NCBI RefSeq assembly: GCF_026213295.1
Contig: NC_079419.1
Coordinates: forward strand, 18,386,061-18,450,060
Length of the DNA: 64,000 nucleotides
Direction: 5' to 3'
Source: Gadus chalcogrammus
Lineage: Eukaryota > Chordata > Actinopteri > Gadiformes > Gadidae
In this document: positions 29,650-45,560 of the stretch, piece by piece
Layout of the letters: each line of letters begins with the position of its first letter
Position numbering within the stretch: position 1 is the first letter of the stretch
Position numbers and translations under genes: made by a program
Notes under the pieces: model-generated
Databases searched by the model: none
Told to the model about the DNA's origin: nothing
What the model saw: only the letters and a program-made list of their open reading frames with translations

Positions 29650-29885
29650 AATGTTACACGGCAGGTATATTATATCTTCTTGAATGTAATACAGCCCAGG
29701 TGCTTGCAAACGGCTCGATTTGTCATCAGTGATCTTGGACCTCGGCTATCTTATTGCTGCAGTGGATAAGTGGGAGGGGCTATAGTATTACTGTACAATC
29801 ATAGGCCGTATAACGTGCTGTTATTGGCTGGTTCGCCTGCAGACGTCACGCTTTCTCCGCCCGAGCACGCAGCGCTCGCATGCAC
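29650..29885 (-). promoter_or_regulatory. slc25a36: Probable slc25a36 promoter region
   Basis: A CpG-richer block 300-500 bp upstream of the slc25a36 start codon. It contains a CRE-like GACGTCAC (about 29841), an ATTGGCTGG CCAAT box (about 29823) and a CTCCGCCC GC box (about 29856). These elements commonly drive housekeeping mitochondrial genes. The transcription start was not located. Assignment is by position only. Confidence 0.45.
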
Positions 29886-32003
29886 ACACATTCTGAATGA
29901 ACACTGACTGGCGCTTAACACACTCAACCACTCTCTCTAATAGAGGACTTGCAAATAAATTCGTGACCACTTTTACAAGTTATTTACATTATTTATTGTT
30001 TTATAAGGATGATATCGAATGTATCGAACTTATTGGCAGGTTTGTGAGCCCACATGTGCAGGGGTTCGCAGTGATTCTAAAAAAAAAAAAAAAAAAATAC
30101 ATTAGCACATACAAACTAGCATAATGGAGCGATCTCTACAAAGACTATTACCTACAGCAGATTTTCAAAAACATTAGTACAGGCTCATCAGAATCGTACA
30201 GACAATTGCATCATGGGTCCAAATATGGAGGATATTAAAATGAAGGAAGTACTAAAGCCATCTTCATTTTTCAGTTAATTAAATTATCCATACCTGCAGC
30301 TTGATTTCAAGTGTGTTATAAACAATTAACATAGACCCATAACTATGCCTTTATTCAAATAATATTAACATGTCGAGCTTTCATCAAGGAATTGTCATCA
30401 TTCAATGCACTAGTTGTGTATTATTTGCAGCTAGTTGTGTATTAATCGCAACCCACATACAGCTTAACCCACTTGGTCTGCTAGAGAGAGCACGAGAATA
30501 GCGTTCATAATTATATTTTAGTGCCGTAACATTGACATTAGCTGATCACGTTAGCAAAAGTTGGTATGTCGAAACTTCTGGTTTGGTGATTTGATAACAA
30601 GCTAAATAAATGTGACCATTTTGGACTCCAGTTTGACAAGCCATGTTAGTCGCTTATGACTGACCACCCTTTGCAAATCCAAATCAGATAAGCATGTCAA
30701 CTGATTACTGCAGTCATATGATACAATGCACATGTACTATTCAATCTAGTTAGAATTCAGTATCGGCCTTATGAGTTTATTTAGCCATTGCGTGTCAGGT
30801 TTGGTCAAGGCCCTATAGATCATGTCATCCATCCGTCTTTAACCACTTGTGTGGCTGCTGCCTTCTGTGCCAGTTTACCATGGGAACACCAGAGTAGGAC
30901 ACGCTCATTAGAGTATCATTTCATCACCGAAGACCCACAGGAATTTTGGTGTCCTCAATTGGCCGAGCCGAAATTCTGTATCTGTCAGACCAACCGGGCC
31001 TCACTCCGCTACCACCCGCTTAAGGGCCCAGCACCCGAGTGTTGAACGGCTGGTATGCAACCAAACCACTTCAGGTCCCAGTGGTCTTCTTCTGGGGGGT
31101 ACGCGACTTCACAGGGAGGGTCGCCTCAGGCATCATGTTATCTTATTGGAGAACTATTAAATAATATAAAGTCAACTTTATTCGTCCCAAACGAGAAATC
31201 TCATTTTTGGATATGAAATCACTGTCACTTTTATACTGCTTTCGTTGGTGTCCCAGTAACTGAGGTTAAAGAAAGTTGTGGATTCAAAGCACTTGGTGTA
31301 CCAGTCTGACTGCATTCCTGGGCTCACCCATAGCGATGAGTCCTTCATAGGAAACGAAAGGAAACCTTTCAGATACAGCAGCTCCAGCAATAGCCAGGTA
31401 TTTGGCATTGTGAGGAGCCCGGCTGGTTTGGGCACTGTTTAAGAGGCATGCTCCCTGGGTGCGCAAAACCACTTGTCAGAAGACCCTGGGTTGAAGAACG
31501 AGCCTGTGCTGGAGGGGTTATACCAACCCAGCCTGCCTGGGGATCCCTAGGAAGCCAACAGAGGCAGCTGGACGAAAATCAGAAATGGAAGAGTTATGGT
31601 TTGACTGAAATAATGGTCTGAAATACGATGGATGAATTTAGAGGTGAATTTATGGATGCTAAAGTACTCATTGAACGTTTCGGGCGGAAAGGGCTTGTGG
31701 GAGAGAAAACTGTGAGAAAGTCCTCCAATTGCCCAAGGGCATGGATTACTCAAGTCAAATTGAATAATTCACCAGGCTGTGCTGTGCTGCATCGCCTGGC
31801 CAACCGCACATGAGGACTCACTCTTCAAGTTAAAGGAGTCACGAGAAGCCACTGCAGAGCAGGAATTACACTCTGATGGAACGCCAAACGTTCTGAATAA
31901 CCCATGTAATGCTGCTCTCCCTTTCCCTCCGGATGACCTGCTCTGTGGCTCCTATATGGCCTCTCTCTTTATCCCCTTTCTCGTTGACGCTATAAAGTAA
32001 TGT

Positions 32004-32008
<5 letters not shown>

Positions 32009-32080
<72 letters not shown>
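32009..32080. repeat. (TG)n microsatellite
   Basis: Pure TG array of about 72 bp. Confidence 0.98.
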
Positions 32081-32085
<5 letters not shown>

Positions 32086-32559
32086 ATATTTGTGCATGCG
32101 CTCATGAAGTTTACTGTGGTTGTATCATAGTGTTCAACTACCTTTTGTACTGCACACAACCCTCATGATAAGATAACTTTTGTATTTGACCTCATTTGGG
32201 TATTTCTTGTATTTTTAAATGTATGCCATCCGCTGCCACATCACCTCACTTCTATACATACTAATACAGGGGCCAGTTTATCATGTCTACATTTTAATGA
32301 ATTCTTTTACTGGAAAGGCAGGCTGAGGCACGCAGATTTAACAAGTAGAAACAAGGTCAAAAATTATTGATTAACACAGATCAGCAATCATAGTATGTTT
32401 AAAATACTTTTATCAGCTTTTCTTCTTTTTTTTATTGCTGTTGTGCTGCATATGTATCCAATCGAGAATGTTCGGTTCTGGTGGTTTGTGTTAAATGGAA
32501 ATCAATAAATAAATAAGATATAAAAAATATAGCCTATATATATTTAGCCTACATATATT

Positions 32560-32640
32560 AGGGCCGAAATATTTAATCGCGATTAATCGCTTGTTTTCCA
32601 TAGTTGATTGCAAATTAATCGCATTATTTTATCTGCTCAA
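32560..32640. repeat. Interspersed repeat with palindromic AATCGCGATT core
   Basis: Contains TTTAATCGCGATTAATCGC and, further on, TTGCAAATTAATCGCATT. This arrangement is seen in a very abundant teleost interspersed repeat, probably a DNA-transposon derivative. Limits are approximate. Confidence 0.5.
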
Positions 32641-33429
32641 AAGTCTCCGGGAAGGTATTTTCTGTGAGAATAAAAATTATATACTCACCATGGGCGTGGA
32701 CAAAATATGATAACTTTATGCAAATGTTTTCATCTTTTTTTTTTTTAATCAAGTAAGAACAAAAACCCAGTGTGCCCAATCTTTTTTTAAGCATAAACAC
32801 AAAACAAAGGACTGAATCCAAAGACCATATATATATATATATATATTAGATATATTAGATATCATCAAACATCATTATATATTATATATAAATGTATATC
32901 CTTCGTCTGCTGGTATATTTCCGTTGGCGTTTGTTGAAGTCCACTAACAGCTATCTCATGATGTTCTCCAACACGCACCCCGGTTTGTCCCGTGATCTCA
33001 TGACTTCCACTGGACTTTGACCCAACAGAATCGTGGGATGTGTAACGAGGAACACGTTTTCTATCTTTGCACGGGCGCGCACACATGCACGCATTCAGGC
33101 ACGCATGCAATGCACGCACGCACACATAAGTACATATAATATGTGAGGTTCTCAGTCTTCGCAGCAGAAGTTTAGGACCATAAGTGAAAAATAATTATAT
33201 ATAATATGTATGTATGCATTGTTATCAGTTAGATTGACAGGGGACATCGTGAAATAAAAGTAGATGTTTTCATTTTACTTCTGTTTTTCCTTGCATAGAG
33301 GACAACATGAGTAAAAATTGGCTCATCATACCCTACTCTCCGCAATATATACATTTTCTTTCTTTCTTTTTGTATGTATCTTTAAACCTTGCAGCCCGAA
33401 CGTAAACTGCGTGTTTTATTTTTTACACC

Positions 33430-33747
33430 TGCAAAGATTATGGTCACGTGACTCGCGCACAGCTGAGGGATGTTGCGCGAGGCTTGGCCGTTGCTAACAA
33501 GCTAGCTAGGCTTGTTCTCAACATCCCGACATAGATCATCCGATATTTAACACAGACACGCAAACAAAAACCCAACGAGTTATACCATAAGCCATGGGGA
33601 GGATACCGAACACGAGTTCCAGCGACAGAAATGCATTTTTGCAAGCCGTCCATGTAATTTCCAGTAGCTAGGCTAGCGCTAGCCGTGCTGTTTATAAGAC
33701 GGTAACGGTACTCAGAGGGCCGAGGCCAGGCAACGCAGGCCGACGGG
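33430..33747 (+). promoter_or_regulatory. marchf2: marchf2 promoter and likely non-coding first exon
   Basis: A GC/CpG-richer block that ends in a good splice donor (ACGGG|GTGAGTG, last exon base 33747), compatible with splicing to the acceptor at 34964 just before the marchf2 start codon. At 33443-33452 lies the palindrome GTCACGTGAC, an exact match to the CLEAR/E-box bound by TFEB, MITF and USF proteins. That is attractive for an endosomal ligase, but the exon itself is inferred from the donor and location only. Confidence 0.45.
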
Positions 33748-34968
33748 GTGAGTGTCTGCTCTTTTAATGCGGTAACAGCTTTTCCCAATTATTCGAAACG
33801 TAACTACATTTTTTTGTCAGATGCCATTGTTTGTGGACTTCTGTATTCCCCCAGAAATGTACCGTTTCTCGGACGTTGTTGTGGGCGTCATCAATCACCA
33901 ATCAGTAGGAGACTTGAATTGAGCCTTGAGAGTAGCTTCCTTTAAAGGAGTGACCGCTGATCAGTAATGATCTGCGGTCATACTTACATTTTTGACCTTT
34001 AGTAAGACCCTGTCTCACTTGACTGGCAGTATCCACGTTTATTATTCCTGTAACGTGAGGCTACCGAGAAGGGGCGTTACAATGGACACCCTCATCGGTT
34101 ATCATAATATCAATTCTTTTTGCACTACTGTATATTTAGAGTTATAACATGATAGTAGCTAACGATCTTGATGTGTAGATCCAGGTATGGAGCTCACCCA
34201 AGGGCCAACACATTAAAACATGTGTCCCTATGACCCCATGGAGCATCACCTCAGTGTTTGCTTTTTTAGTTTCTCAGACAGCTATGCTTTACTGTATGTA
34301 ACCCTACACTACAGCCCTGCTATGTCACACATAGAAAGCATTGTTTATCTTTTCTCTTTTTTTTTAACAAATATCGTAACTCATATAACATTTTATTTAC
34401 ATCTTATTTAGAAGTCAAATGTTCAGGACAACAAACAAACATTCGGTGGATTAAAAATGTTGGACATACATAAACAAAGTAACTTGGAATTGGCTCTTCA
34501 TGAGGATGTTTGTAAAGGTATCAAGACAGACTAAAGGCCTTCTCTGTCATCTGAGTTGAAGCACAATACCGGCCTTGTAAAGCCAGGGGCAACCGTCTCT
34601 CCTGGCTTCACCAAAACATCCCTTATCAATATAGTTTGTCATGATTACTTCCTTGTAACGATTCTGCACAATCTGCACAATCGCTTGCCTGCCATGAATG
34701 TAAACAGCGGCAATATAGCTCTTTTGTGAGACATTTTGTGAACTACTTATGGCGATTCATTATTTTGTCCACAAATTCCGATGCACATGGATTTCCCAAG
34801 TTCTAAATGGCTTTTGTTTACAAAGGTGGATGATATTGTAAACAGATGTATAGTGTAAACAGCAGAGACGGTAGCGATGGTTTGATCACCCAGACCAGTA
34901 TTTTAAAATCTTTTAACTCTCCTGTTGCTCATACCATTCTCCTGTGTTTCCTCTTCCACCTCAGAGCC

Positions 34969-36863
34969 ATGTCTTCCCCTGGCTGCTGCCACCTACCTGG
35001 CTCCCTGTGTGACTACTCTGGAGGCAGCGAGGCGGACTCCTCCAAGGACTCAATGGAGCAGTCTGACTCCACTTCACAGGCCCAGTACGTCGCCAAGGTT
35101 ACGGCTAAAGATGGCCGACCACTCTCGACCATCGTCAAAGCAGTCAGCCTGCAGAGGTAAGACGAAGCAATGTCTGGAATGGAATGTGCCGGGGCGTCGC
35201 ATTAAAATCACATGGCCCTCTGCATCGATGCCTTCATTGTCCGGAGCGAACATCGCTCTGTGTTGCGTTGTCGTCGCTCAATGCGTTCTAATGTGTTGTG
35301 CGCTGCTGCTGGTTTCCCCTCCACAGTGACCTAGGAATGTGTCGCATTTGCCACGAAGGGGCAGGCGGGGAGACACTGCTCTCCCCCTGCGACTGCACGG
35401 GAACCCTGGGTAAAGTGCACAAGAGCTGCCTGGAGAAGTGGCTGTCCTCCTCCAACACCAGCTACTGCGAGCTCTGCCACACCGAGTTCACCACCGAGCG
35501 GAGGCCGCAGCCTCTCACACAGGTCAGCCGTGGTGGCGCGGTACAACACGGCTGGGGCTCGGCTTGATTCAAAGACCAATCGAAAGACCAAATGAATGAC
35601 GTTATAATTATTATGACGCAATAACATTTGAATGCTTTGTGAGCATAGAATAGAGCATTTTGACATAGGTTGAATTGACAGTAATGTGGTGATAATATTC
35701 CTTCAGGTTCTTATGATCATATCTTTAGATGACGATATGTTTATATATAGCTGAACTGAAAGATCAGGCCAATTTATGAGGACTCCTTGCTGCAGCACAT
35801 TGGGCCATGGAGGTCAGAGAGCTATTGAGGTCATCACCTTATAGCTAACTCGATTTTGAAATTTAATGCAATTTGCCGTCCAACAGTCCCTGAGAGGATG
35901 ACATAAATACTAGCTCAATGCTCAGCAAAATGTCTCACAATTGTGCTCATTTGACACCATCTTATATCATAGATGAAAGCTAGGTTTTAAGTACCACAGT
36001 GGCAGGATAGTGTAGGGGTTAGGATGTTGTGCTCCCTGACTGAATATTAAAAGGACTCAATAGGGACATGATCACAATGTACTATGTGTACTCGCATAAT
36101 ACCGACCACAACAGTGTCAGTGAGTCATCTGTTCCCCCGTCTCTGCTCATCCTCAGTGGCTGAAGGACCCGGGCCCTCGCAGCGAGAAGCGCACACTGCT
36201 GTGTGACATGGCCTGTTTCCTGCTCATCACGCCGCTGGCCGCCATCTCTGGCTGGCTCTGTCTCCGGGGGGCCCAGGACCATCTGCAGCTGAAGAGCAGG
36301 CTGGAGGCCGTGGGGCTCATCGCCTTAACTATTGCCCTCTTCACCATCTACATCCTCTGGACGTTGGTACGTGGCGTAGCACTAGCCGCAGCACTGACCA
36401 CAGCACTAGCCGCAGCACTAGCCGCAGCACTAGCCGCAGCACTAGCCGTAGCACTAGCCGCAGCACTGGCCGCAGCACTGGCCACAGCACTAGCCGCAGC
36501 ACTAGCTGCAGATTTACTCATAATTTTATATTTATCTCATATTTCTTAGAAAACTTGAATCGTGACCTTGCACAATTAAATAAGTACAGAGGCCAAAACC
36601 TTGATTTATATTCATAAGCATGAATGGTGAAGCCCTAGTCGTCTATCGTCAAAAAATCAATCATTTCTAAATCCAGTTTTTTTTCCTCCCCTCCGCCACC
36701 CCTGCAGGTGTCGTTCCGCTATCACTGTCAGCTGTACTCTGAGTGGAGGCGGACCAATCAGAAGGTGCGTCTGCTCATGCCCGACAACAAAGGTGCGCAT
36801 GCCACCCAGCATTCATTGCCCACCAAGTCCACCAAGAAAACCACGGACGAGACCATCGTATGA
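34969..36863 (+). CDS. marchf2: E3 ubiquitin ligase MARCHF2 (membrane RING-CH)
   Basis: Four coding exons: 34969-35156, 35327-35522, 36157-36366 and 36708-36863 (stop TGA), all with GT/AG borders and matching phase; 750 nt, 249 aa (human MARCHF2, from memory, 246). The start ATG is 5 bases after an acceptor at 34964; the N-terminus contains [14 protein letters not shown], as in MARCHF2. Exon 2 encodes the C4HC3 RING-CH domain (CRICHEGA ... [18 protein letters not shown] ... YCELCH). Exon 3 encodes two membrane segments ([16 protein letters not shown] and [15 protein letters not shown]). The C-terminus ends ETIV, a class I PDZ ligand like the human TxV end. The family ubiquitinates membrane proteins in the ER, endosomes and lysosomes and binds syntaxin-6 and PDZ scaffolds. 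MARCHF3 is the close alternative, but the N-terminus and PDZ tail favour MARCHF2. It faces rab11b tail to tail. Confidence 0.95.
36379..36510 (+). repeat. 12-bp minisatellite, 11 copies, in marchf2 intron 3
   Basis: Eleven copies of GCACTAGCCGCA with a few substitutions, starting only 12 bases after the exon 3 splice donor. Since 12 is a multiple of 3, the exon 3 frame stays open through the whole array and beyond, to a stop near 36549. It would encode an Ala/Leu-rich hydrophobic run. Confidence 0.97.
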
Positions 36864-36950
36864 GCCGAGCAGAGGCACGAAAGGACCACTGGGGAGGAGG
36901 GGGGGGGTGAAATGGCACCCTCTAAAACATTTTGAAAGCGTCACACCATG

Positions 36951-36956
36951 AATAAA
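36951..36956 (+). terminator. marchf2: marchf2 polyadenylation signal
   Basis: AATAAA lies 88 bases after the stop codon. A second AATAAA at 38004-38009 would give a longer 3' UTR of about 1.1 kb; both may be used. Confidence 0.55.
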
Positions 36957-36974
36957 GATTTGCACTTATCTCGG

Positions 36975-39790
36975 GCGGACGCCAACGGATGGGAGTTATT
37001 CTCTCCTGACTATCGTTTTTGTTGTGAAGCACTTGATGTTACTCAACAACGACGGACACGGGAGACCCTCTCCCTCCGGAGGGGAGAGCTGTGACACACG
37101 TCAGGCATCGCTCGGAGGCCGCTGGAGTGGGGGACACTGAAGACGAGCGCACACTGGAGGAACCGGGCCAACCGTGTGGCTTTGACCAGAGCTGAACAAC
37201 TATTATAGGACACACAAGCTTATGTAGCGGGATATAATTGATTCAGCATGCTACTACAGTATACCTAAAGCATACTCACTACCTACATATCCCCCGACTC
37301 CCTCACTATGTTATTAAGTAGAACTTCAACAACCAGCAGCCAATAGCCTGCCTGAAGACTAATTGTTGAACAAACACACAATAATTGACAAAGTCAATTC
37401 ATGCTATCTGTGAATATTCTTCCTAAAGAAATATGGTCCTCTGATTACAATCATTGTCTATAACCTCAGCCCTGTTTTAATGGTCTGGGCAGAGTGGCAC
37501 TGTAGAGGCTAACCTCCTATCTCCTACCCAGACCATTAAAGTAACTCATTGAAGCTCAGAAAACAAAGGTTGCTTATAGTATAATCAATATATCTGTTAA
37601 AACTGTATTGTGGTATTTAATTGAAGTTTCCGAAAATTCAGATTGGCTGGAGATTCTGTTTTGTCTTATGAATGACACTAGGTACCGTCTTGACCCACTT
37701 GTATATGCACCATTATTGGGACTGCGTGGCAAACAAACAGCTGTACAAGATGACGTCATACAGTTTAAAACATGAGAACCTAGTGTGTGAATGTAGCGAC
37801 GTGGAACCCTTAACCCTCTACAGTACCACTGTTCTCACTGCACCCAGGCGCAGGGACCGCGGCCCTGCTGGGAAGAAGAGAGGAGAAATGTATCATGTTT
37901 TTTGAGATGTCAGTTACAGTGCAGCGTATGCTAATTCAAATGCTATTTAAGTTTAGTCTTCCTGCTGCACTCCCTTGAGGGAACATGTGTTGGGTGATCG
38001 TGCAATAAAATGTAAAGGATTTCCGGACTTCTTGTATGGTTCTTATGAGTGGTATCTTTGTATCCATAACCGTCACCCCATGGTTCTTCCATTTATATCC
38101 CAGGTAAGATTTGCATTCATTTTCGATAACTTACTTTTTTTTATTTTAATGGTTCCTTAATCTGTTTTGCTAAAGTATGATTTGACTGTACTTGGTCTGA
38201 CAAGGCTCCACTGCTACCAGGTGTGGTCAGGTACGCGTGGGCCAGGTTAGCTGTTCGTTATCGTCGGGGTGTCACTACTTTTTCGTCGATTATAGTGCAG
38301 TGGACAAGAAAAGTTGTTTTGTGTCCTCACCCTGCTGATGAGACGGTGTGTATTCTGTCGACCATGGACCACCCTCGGCTACTGCGTCAAGCCTTGGTAC
38401 CCCTAGAGTGTGTGCCCAGGGGTCTGAGGGATCAGAACCATGGAGAGCACCCCTAACATCTTCATCAGACACTTCATGAGAGGCTTTAGGTGGAGATGCT
38501 TTCATCTGAAGCCAATTACAGGGGAGGACATGTAAAGAACACTCCTCTATTGAATCAACAACAGAGAATATTGCAAATTCACTAAAGGAAGTGAATAGGT
38601 TAATAGTTTGTGTATTATTTAATAGCATTTAAGTGCTTACGATTTGGTGCCAATTCAACAATCAATATTATAGATCTACACAATAGCACTGCAACAATCC
38701 TATTCTACCTCCGTAGGCATCCGGAGGTAGAATAGGAATGCTGGCTCATCAATACTACAGTGTGCAGATAAACCTTTAAGGATATTTAAAAATTAATATA
38801 TGTTTGTCCTTTGAATGGGTTTCTAGTTTGGACTGGCATTTCTATGTTGAACTTATATAGCTAGGAGTGTGGTATTTTGTGTTGTGTCTGAGAGGGTCAT
38901 GGAAAAGAATAACAGCTTATTGCTTCAAAGTAGTACACTCCACTTCATCTCATCTAACCCGTCACCTGCCCCAGCTGTCCATAGCCTAGGTTATCTAGAA
39001 ATACTGCCATCTAGTGGTTTTTATTTGGTCTACAAACCCTTTCAAAGGGATAGGCTGATAAGTACATCATATTTTGTCCTTGTTCTCTATCTTATCATTA
39101 TTCGTCAGGAACAGATGGGGTGTTGTTAGAAAACACATCGGATGAGTCAGCATCTTAATATTGTAAAATTTAATTTCATGGCATTAATATAATGTATGTG
39201 AGCAGATAAGCTATCATTTAAAAAATAAAGAAATAAAGAAAACAAGAATATATTTTACACTAATTGAAGTAAGCTTTAGTAGCATAACGACCAATTTTGA
39301 GATGATGGACTGGACGAGAGGGGGCGAAACCAGGACTGCTGGTACCACCGACACAGGACCCAAGCTCATTCACGCATGACATCACATGCCGGTCCTTGAG
39401 CCGGAGCAATGGGGAGCAGCCCCACAGGGCCGAGGCGGGGTAGTGTTGTAGGGGCTCAGGCGACACTACACCGCTAAGGCTATCACAGCTTATACATCGT
39501 GGCAACCCATAGCAGTACCATCAGTCGCGTTTCGGGACAATAGCCAATGCAGCCAATCTGGGTGAGATTACCGTTGAAAATCTATTCAATTACATACTTT
39601 CTGGGATGACGGCTCTATGCAGAGATCAGGCGGGACCGGCGTGCTCTGTGTGCTCTGTTAAGTGCACTTCCTCCGATCGTTCTCGTAGTAAACACTGGAG
39701 GTGCCCAGAGAGAAAGTAAATGCTCAACATAACTGACAAAAACGATTTTGAATGAGTAATCTCCCCAGGTGTGGTAGACCAGTTGCCGTG
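36975..39790. other. Convergent intergenic space, marchf2 / rab11b
   Basis: Contains the 3' UTRs of both genes. For rab11b (minus strand) the first AATAAA noticed is at 39025-39020, which would give a 3' UTR of about 770 nt. A perfect 15-bp-arm hairpin lies at 38699-38736. No further exon recognised; the frame at 39260-39505 has no family motif. Confidence 0.5.
38699..38736. repeat. Hairpin, 15-bp perfect arms
   Basis: Arms 38699-38713 (CCTATTCTACCTCCG) and 38722-38736 are exact reverse complements around an 8-base loop. It lies about 1.1 kb past the rab11b stop codon. It is too short for a typical pre-miRNA and may be a MITE core or terminator-like structure. Confidence 0.9.
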
Positions 39791-39792
39791 GG

Positions 39793-44292
<4,500 letters not shown>

Positions 44293-44472
44293 TCTAGACG
44301 AGGCCGGTCCTCCACTTCTTGTCGGAAGAGGATATTGAAGTGTGTGTGTATGAATTATCGTTACATACAATAAAAAGGATATAAATTGTGACAAGACTCT
44401 GCGCCAGTGTTGGCTGTCAAAGCAAGCTGGCCGCAGGAAAGGAAAGCTCCCCAACTCTGCAGAAGGGGAGGA

Positions 44473-44548
44473 GCCCCTGCAGGTTCAATACCTTCCTCTA
44501 GGGGTCGCTAGCCCCTGCGGTGTCAATACCTTCCTCTAGGGGTCGCCA
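44473..44548. repeat. 38-bp tandem duplicate upstream of rab11b
   Basis: Two adjacent 38-bp copies (44473-44510 and 44511-44548) start GCCCCTGC and end AGGGGTCGC, so each can also fold back on itself (CCCCT/AGGGG). They lie 180-260 bp upstream of the rab11b start codon, in the likely promoter or 5' UTR. Confidence 0.9.
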
Positions 44549-44628
44549 GCGACACGTTCAGGGAACACCGATCAATGACGTATAGTTATGGGGGAAACTA
44601 GAGGCTTATAAAAGTAAGCAGCACATGA

Positions 44629-44640
44629 TCTCTCTCTCTC

Positions 44641-44730
<90 letters not shown>
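44629..44730. repeat. (CT)n microsatellite
   Basis: CT array of about 102 bp with one G interruption (about 44653). It is flanked on both sides by similar 45-bp sequences starting AGTTATGGGGGAAACTA (44585 and 44799), so the array lies within a small direct duplication. Confidence 0.97.
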
Positions 44731-44731
<1 letters not shown>

Positions 44732-44849
44732 ACATAATCGATGTATGTTTGTGATTTATGCCTGTTTAGTTGAGATGCTATTCAAATAAACAAAGAGTTA
44801 TGGGGGAAACTAAAAACTAATAAAATTAAGCAACGATCTCTTTCTCTCT

Positions 44850-45560
44850 AAATTCAATTAAATTCAAAAAGCTTTATTGACATGAGAAACGAACATTTAC
44901 ATTGCCAGGTGAACAATAATAATAACAAAATGTGGGATATTATAAAAATTCAACAGTGTTCACACTATTGAGAATATGTTAAATAGTGCAATCATGTGGA
45001 AAAATTTAGTCCAGGGTAGTGAGTGTGGTTATTGGGAGTTTGAGGGCCTTCTCTCTTTACAACAGGTGACGAATCTGGCTACTGTGATTTCTCCCAACAG
45101 GTATTGCAGTTTGTTAGCATCTTTGGTGTCCCTTCTCGATAGCCAAACGTTCTCTGAGTCTGTACCTGGTCAAGGATTTCGTTCATTATGGATCGGTCAC
45201 GGTGGTCAGGTATTCTGCAACTGTGCATTCTCTGTTAAGGGACAAATAGCATGCCAATTTACTCTTTCCAATGTGCCAAATGGTTTACCTTTTGTTTTCT
45301 TATAATTTGGTTTTGCCAGATGTGGTGGTTGTTGTGTGTTGGAAGGACGAAGAATGGGAAACTTCTCTTGATGTAACTCTCTGTGGTTGAGAGCCTTGTT
45401 GTGGAGTGTGTTGCTGTCACTTTCCTTAAGGGTGTTCTAAAATTTTAGCGCTCTCTTCAAAATTGTAATGGGGTGACCAGAGGTTATAGGCTACACCCTT
45501 CCCCAACTCAGTTCTATTTGCTTTGCATTGAGGCGTAGCGAGTAGGGGGAGTGGGGAGCC
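44850..45560. repeat. Interspersed repeat, probable LINE 3' region
   Basis: Begins with AAAGCTTTATTGACATGAG and ATTTACATTGCCAGGTGAAC. It continues with text such as CAGGTATTCTGCAACTGTG that I recognise as a common fish interspersed repeat, probably the 3' part of an old LINE in reverse orientation. A related CTTTATTGACATG motif recurs at 47641 and 50820. The right limit is uncertain. Confidence 0.45.

Larger units (their letters stand above)
29886..33430. other. Intergenic between slc25a36 and marchf2
   Basis: The two genes are divergent. I find no exon here. The stretch contains a 70-bp GT array (32009-32080), an AT-rich repeat with TTAATCGCGATTAATCGC (32560-32640) and an A run at 30070-30086. 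The open frame at 31178-31435 shows no family motif. Confidence 0.5.

Noticed and set aside
34846..34968. Upstream ATG at 34846 as the marchf2 start
   Set aside because: The segment 34846-34964 ends in a polypyrimidine tract and CAG acceptor, so it is intron; the family N-terminus begins at 34969.
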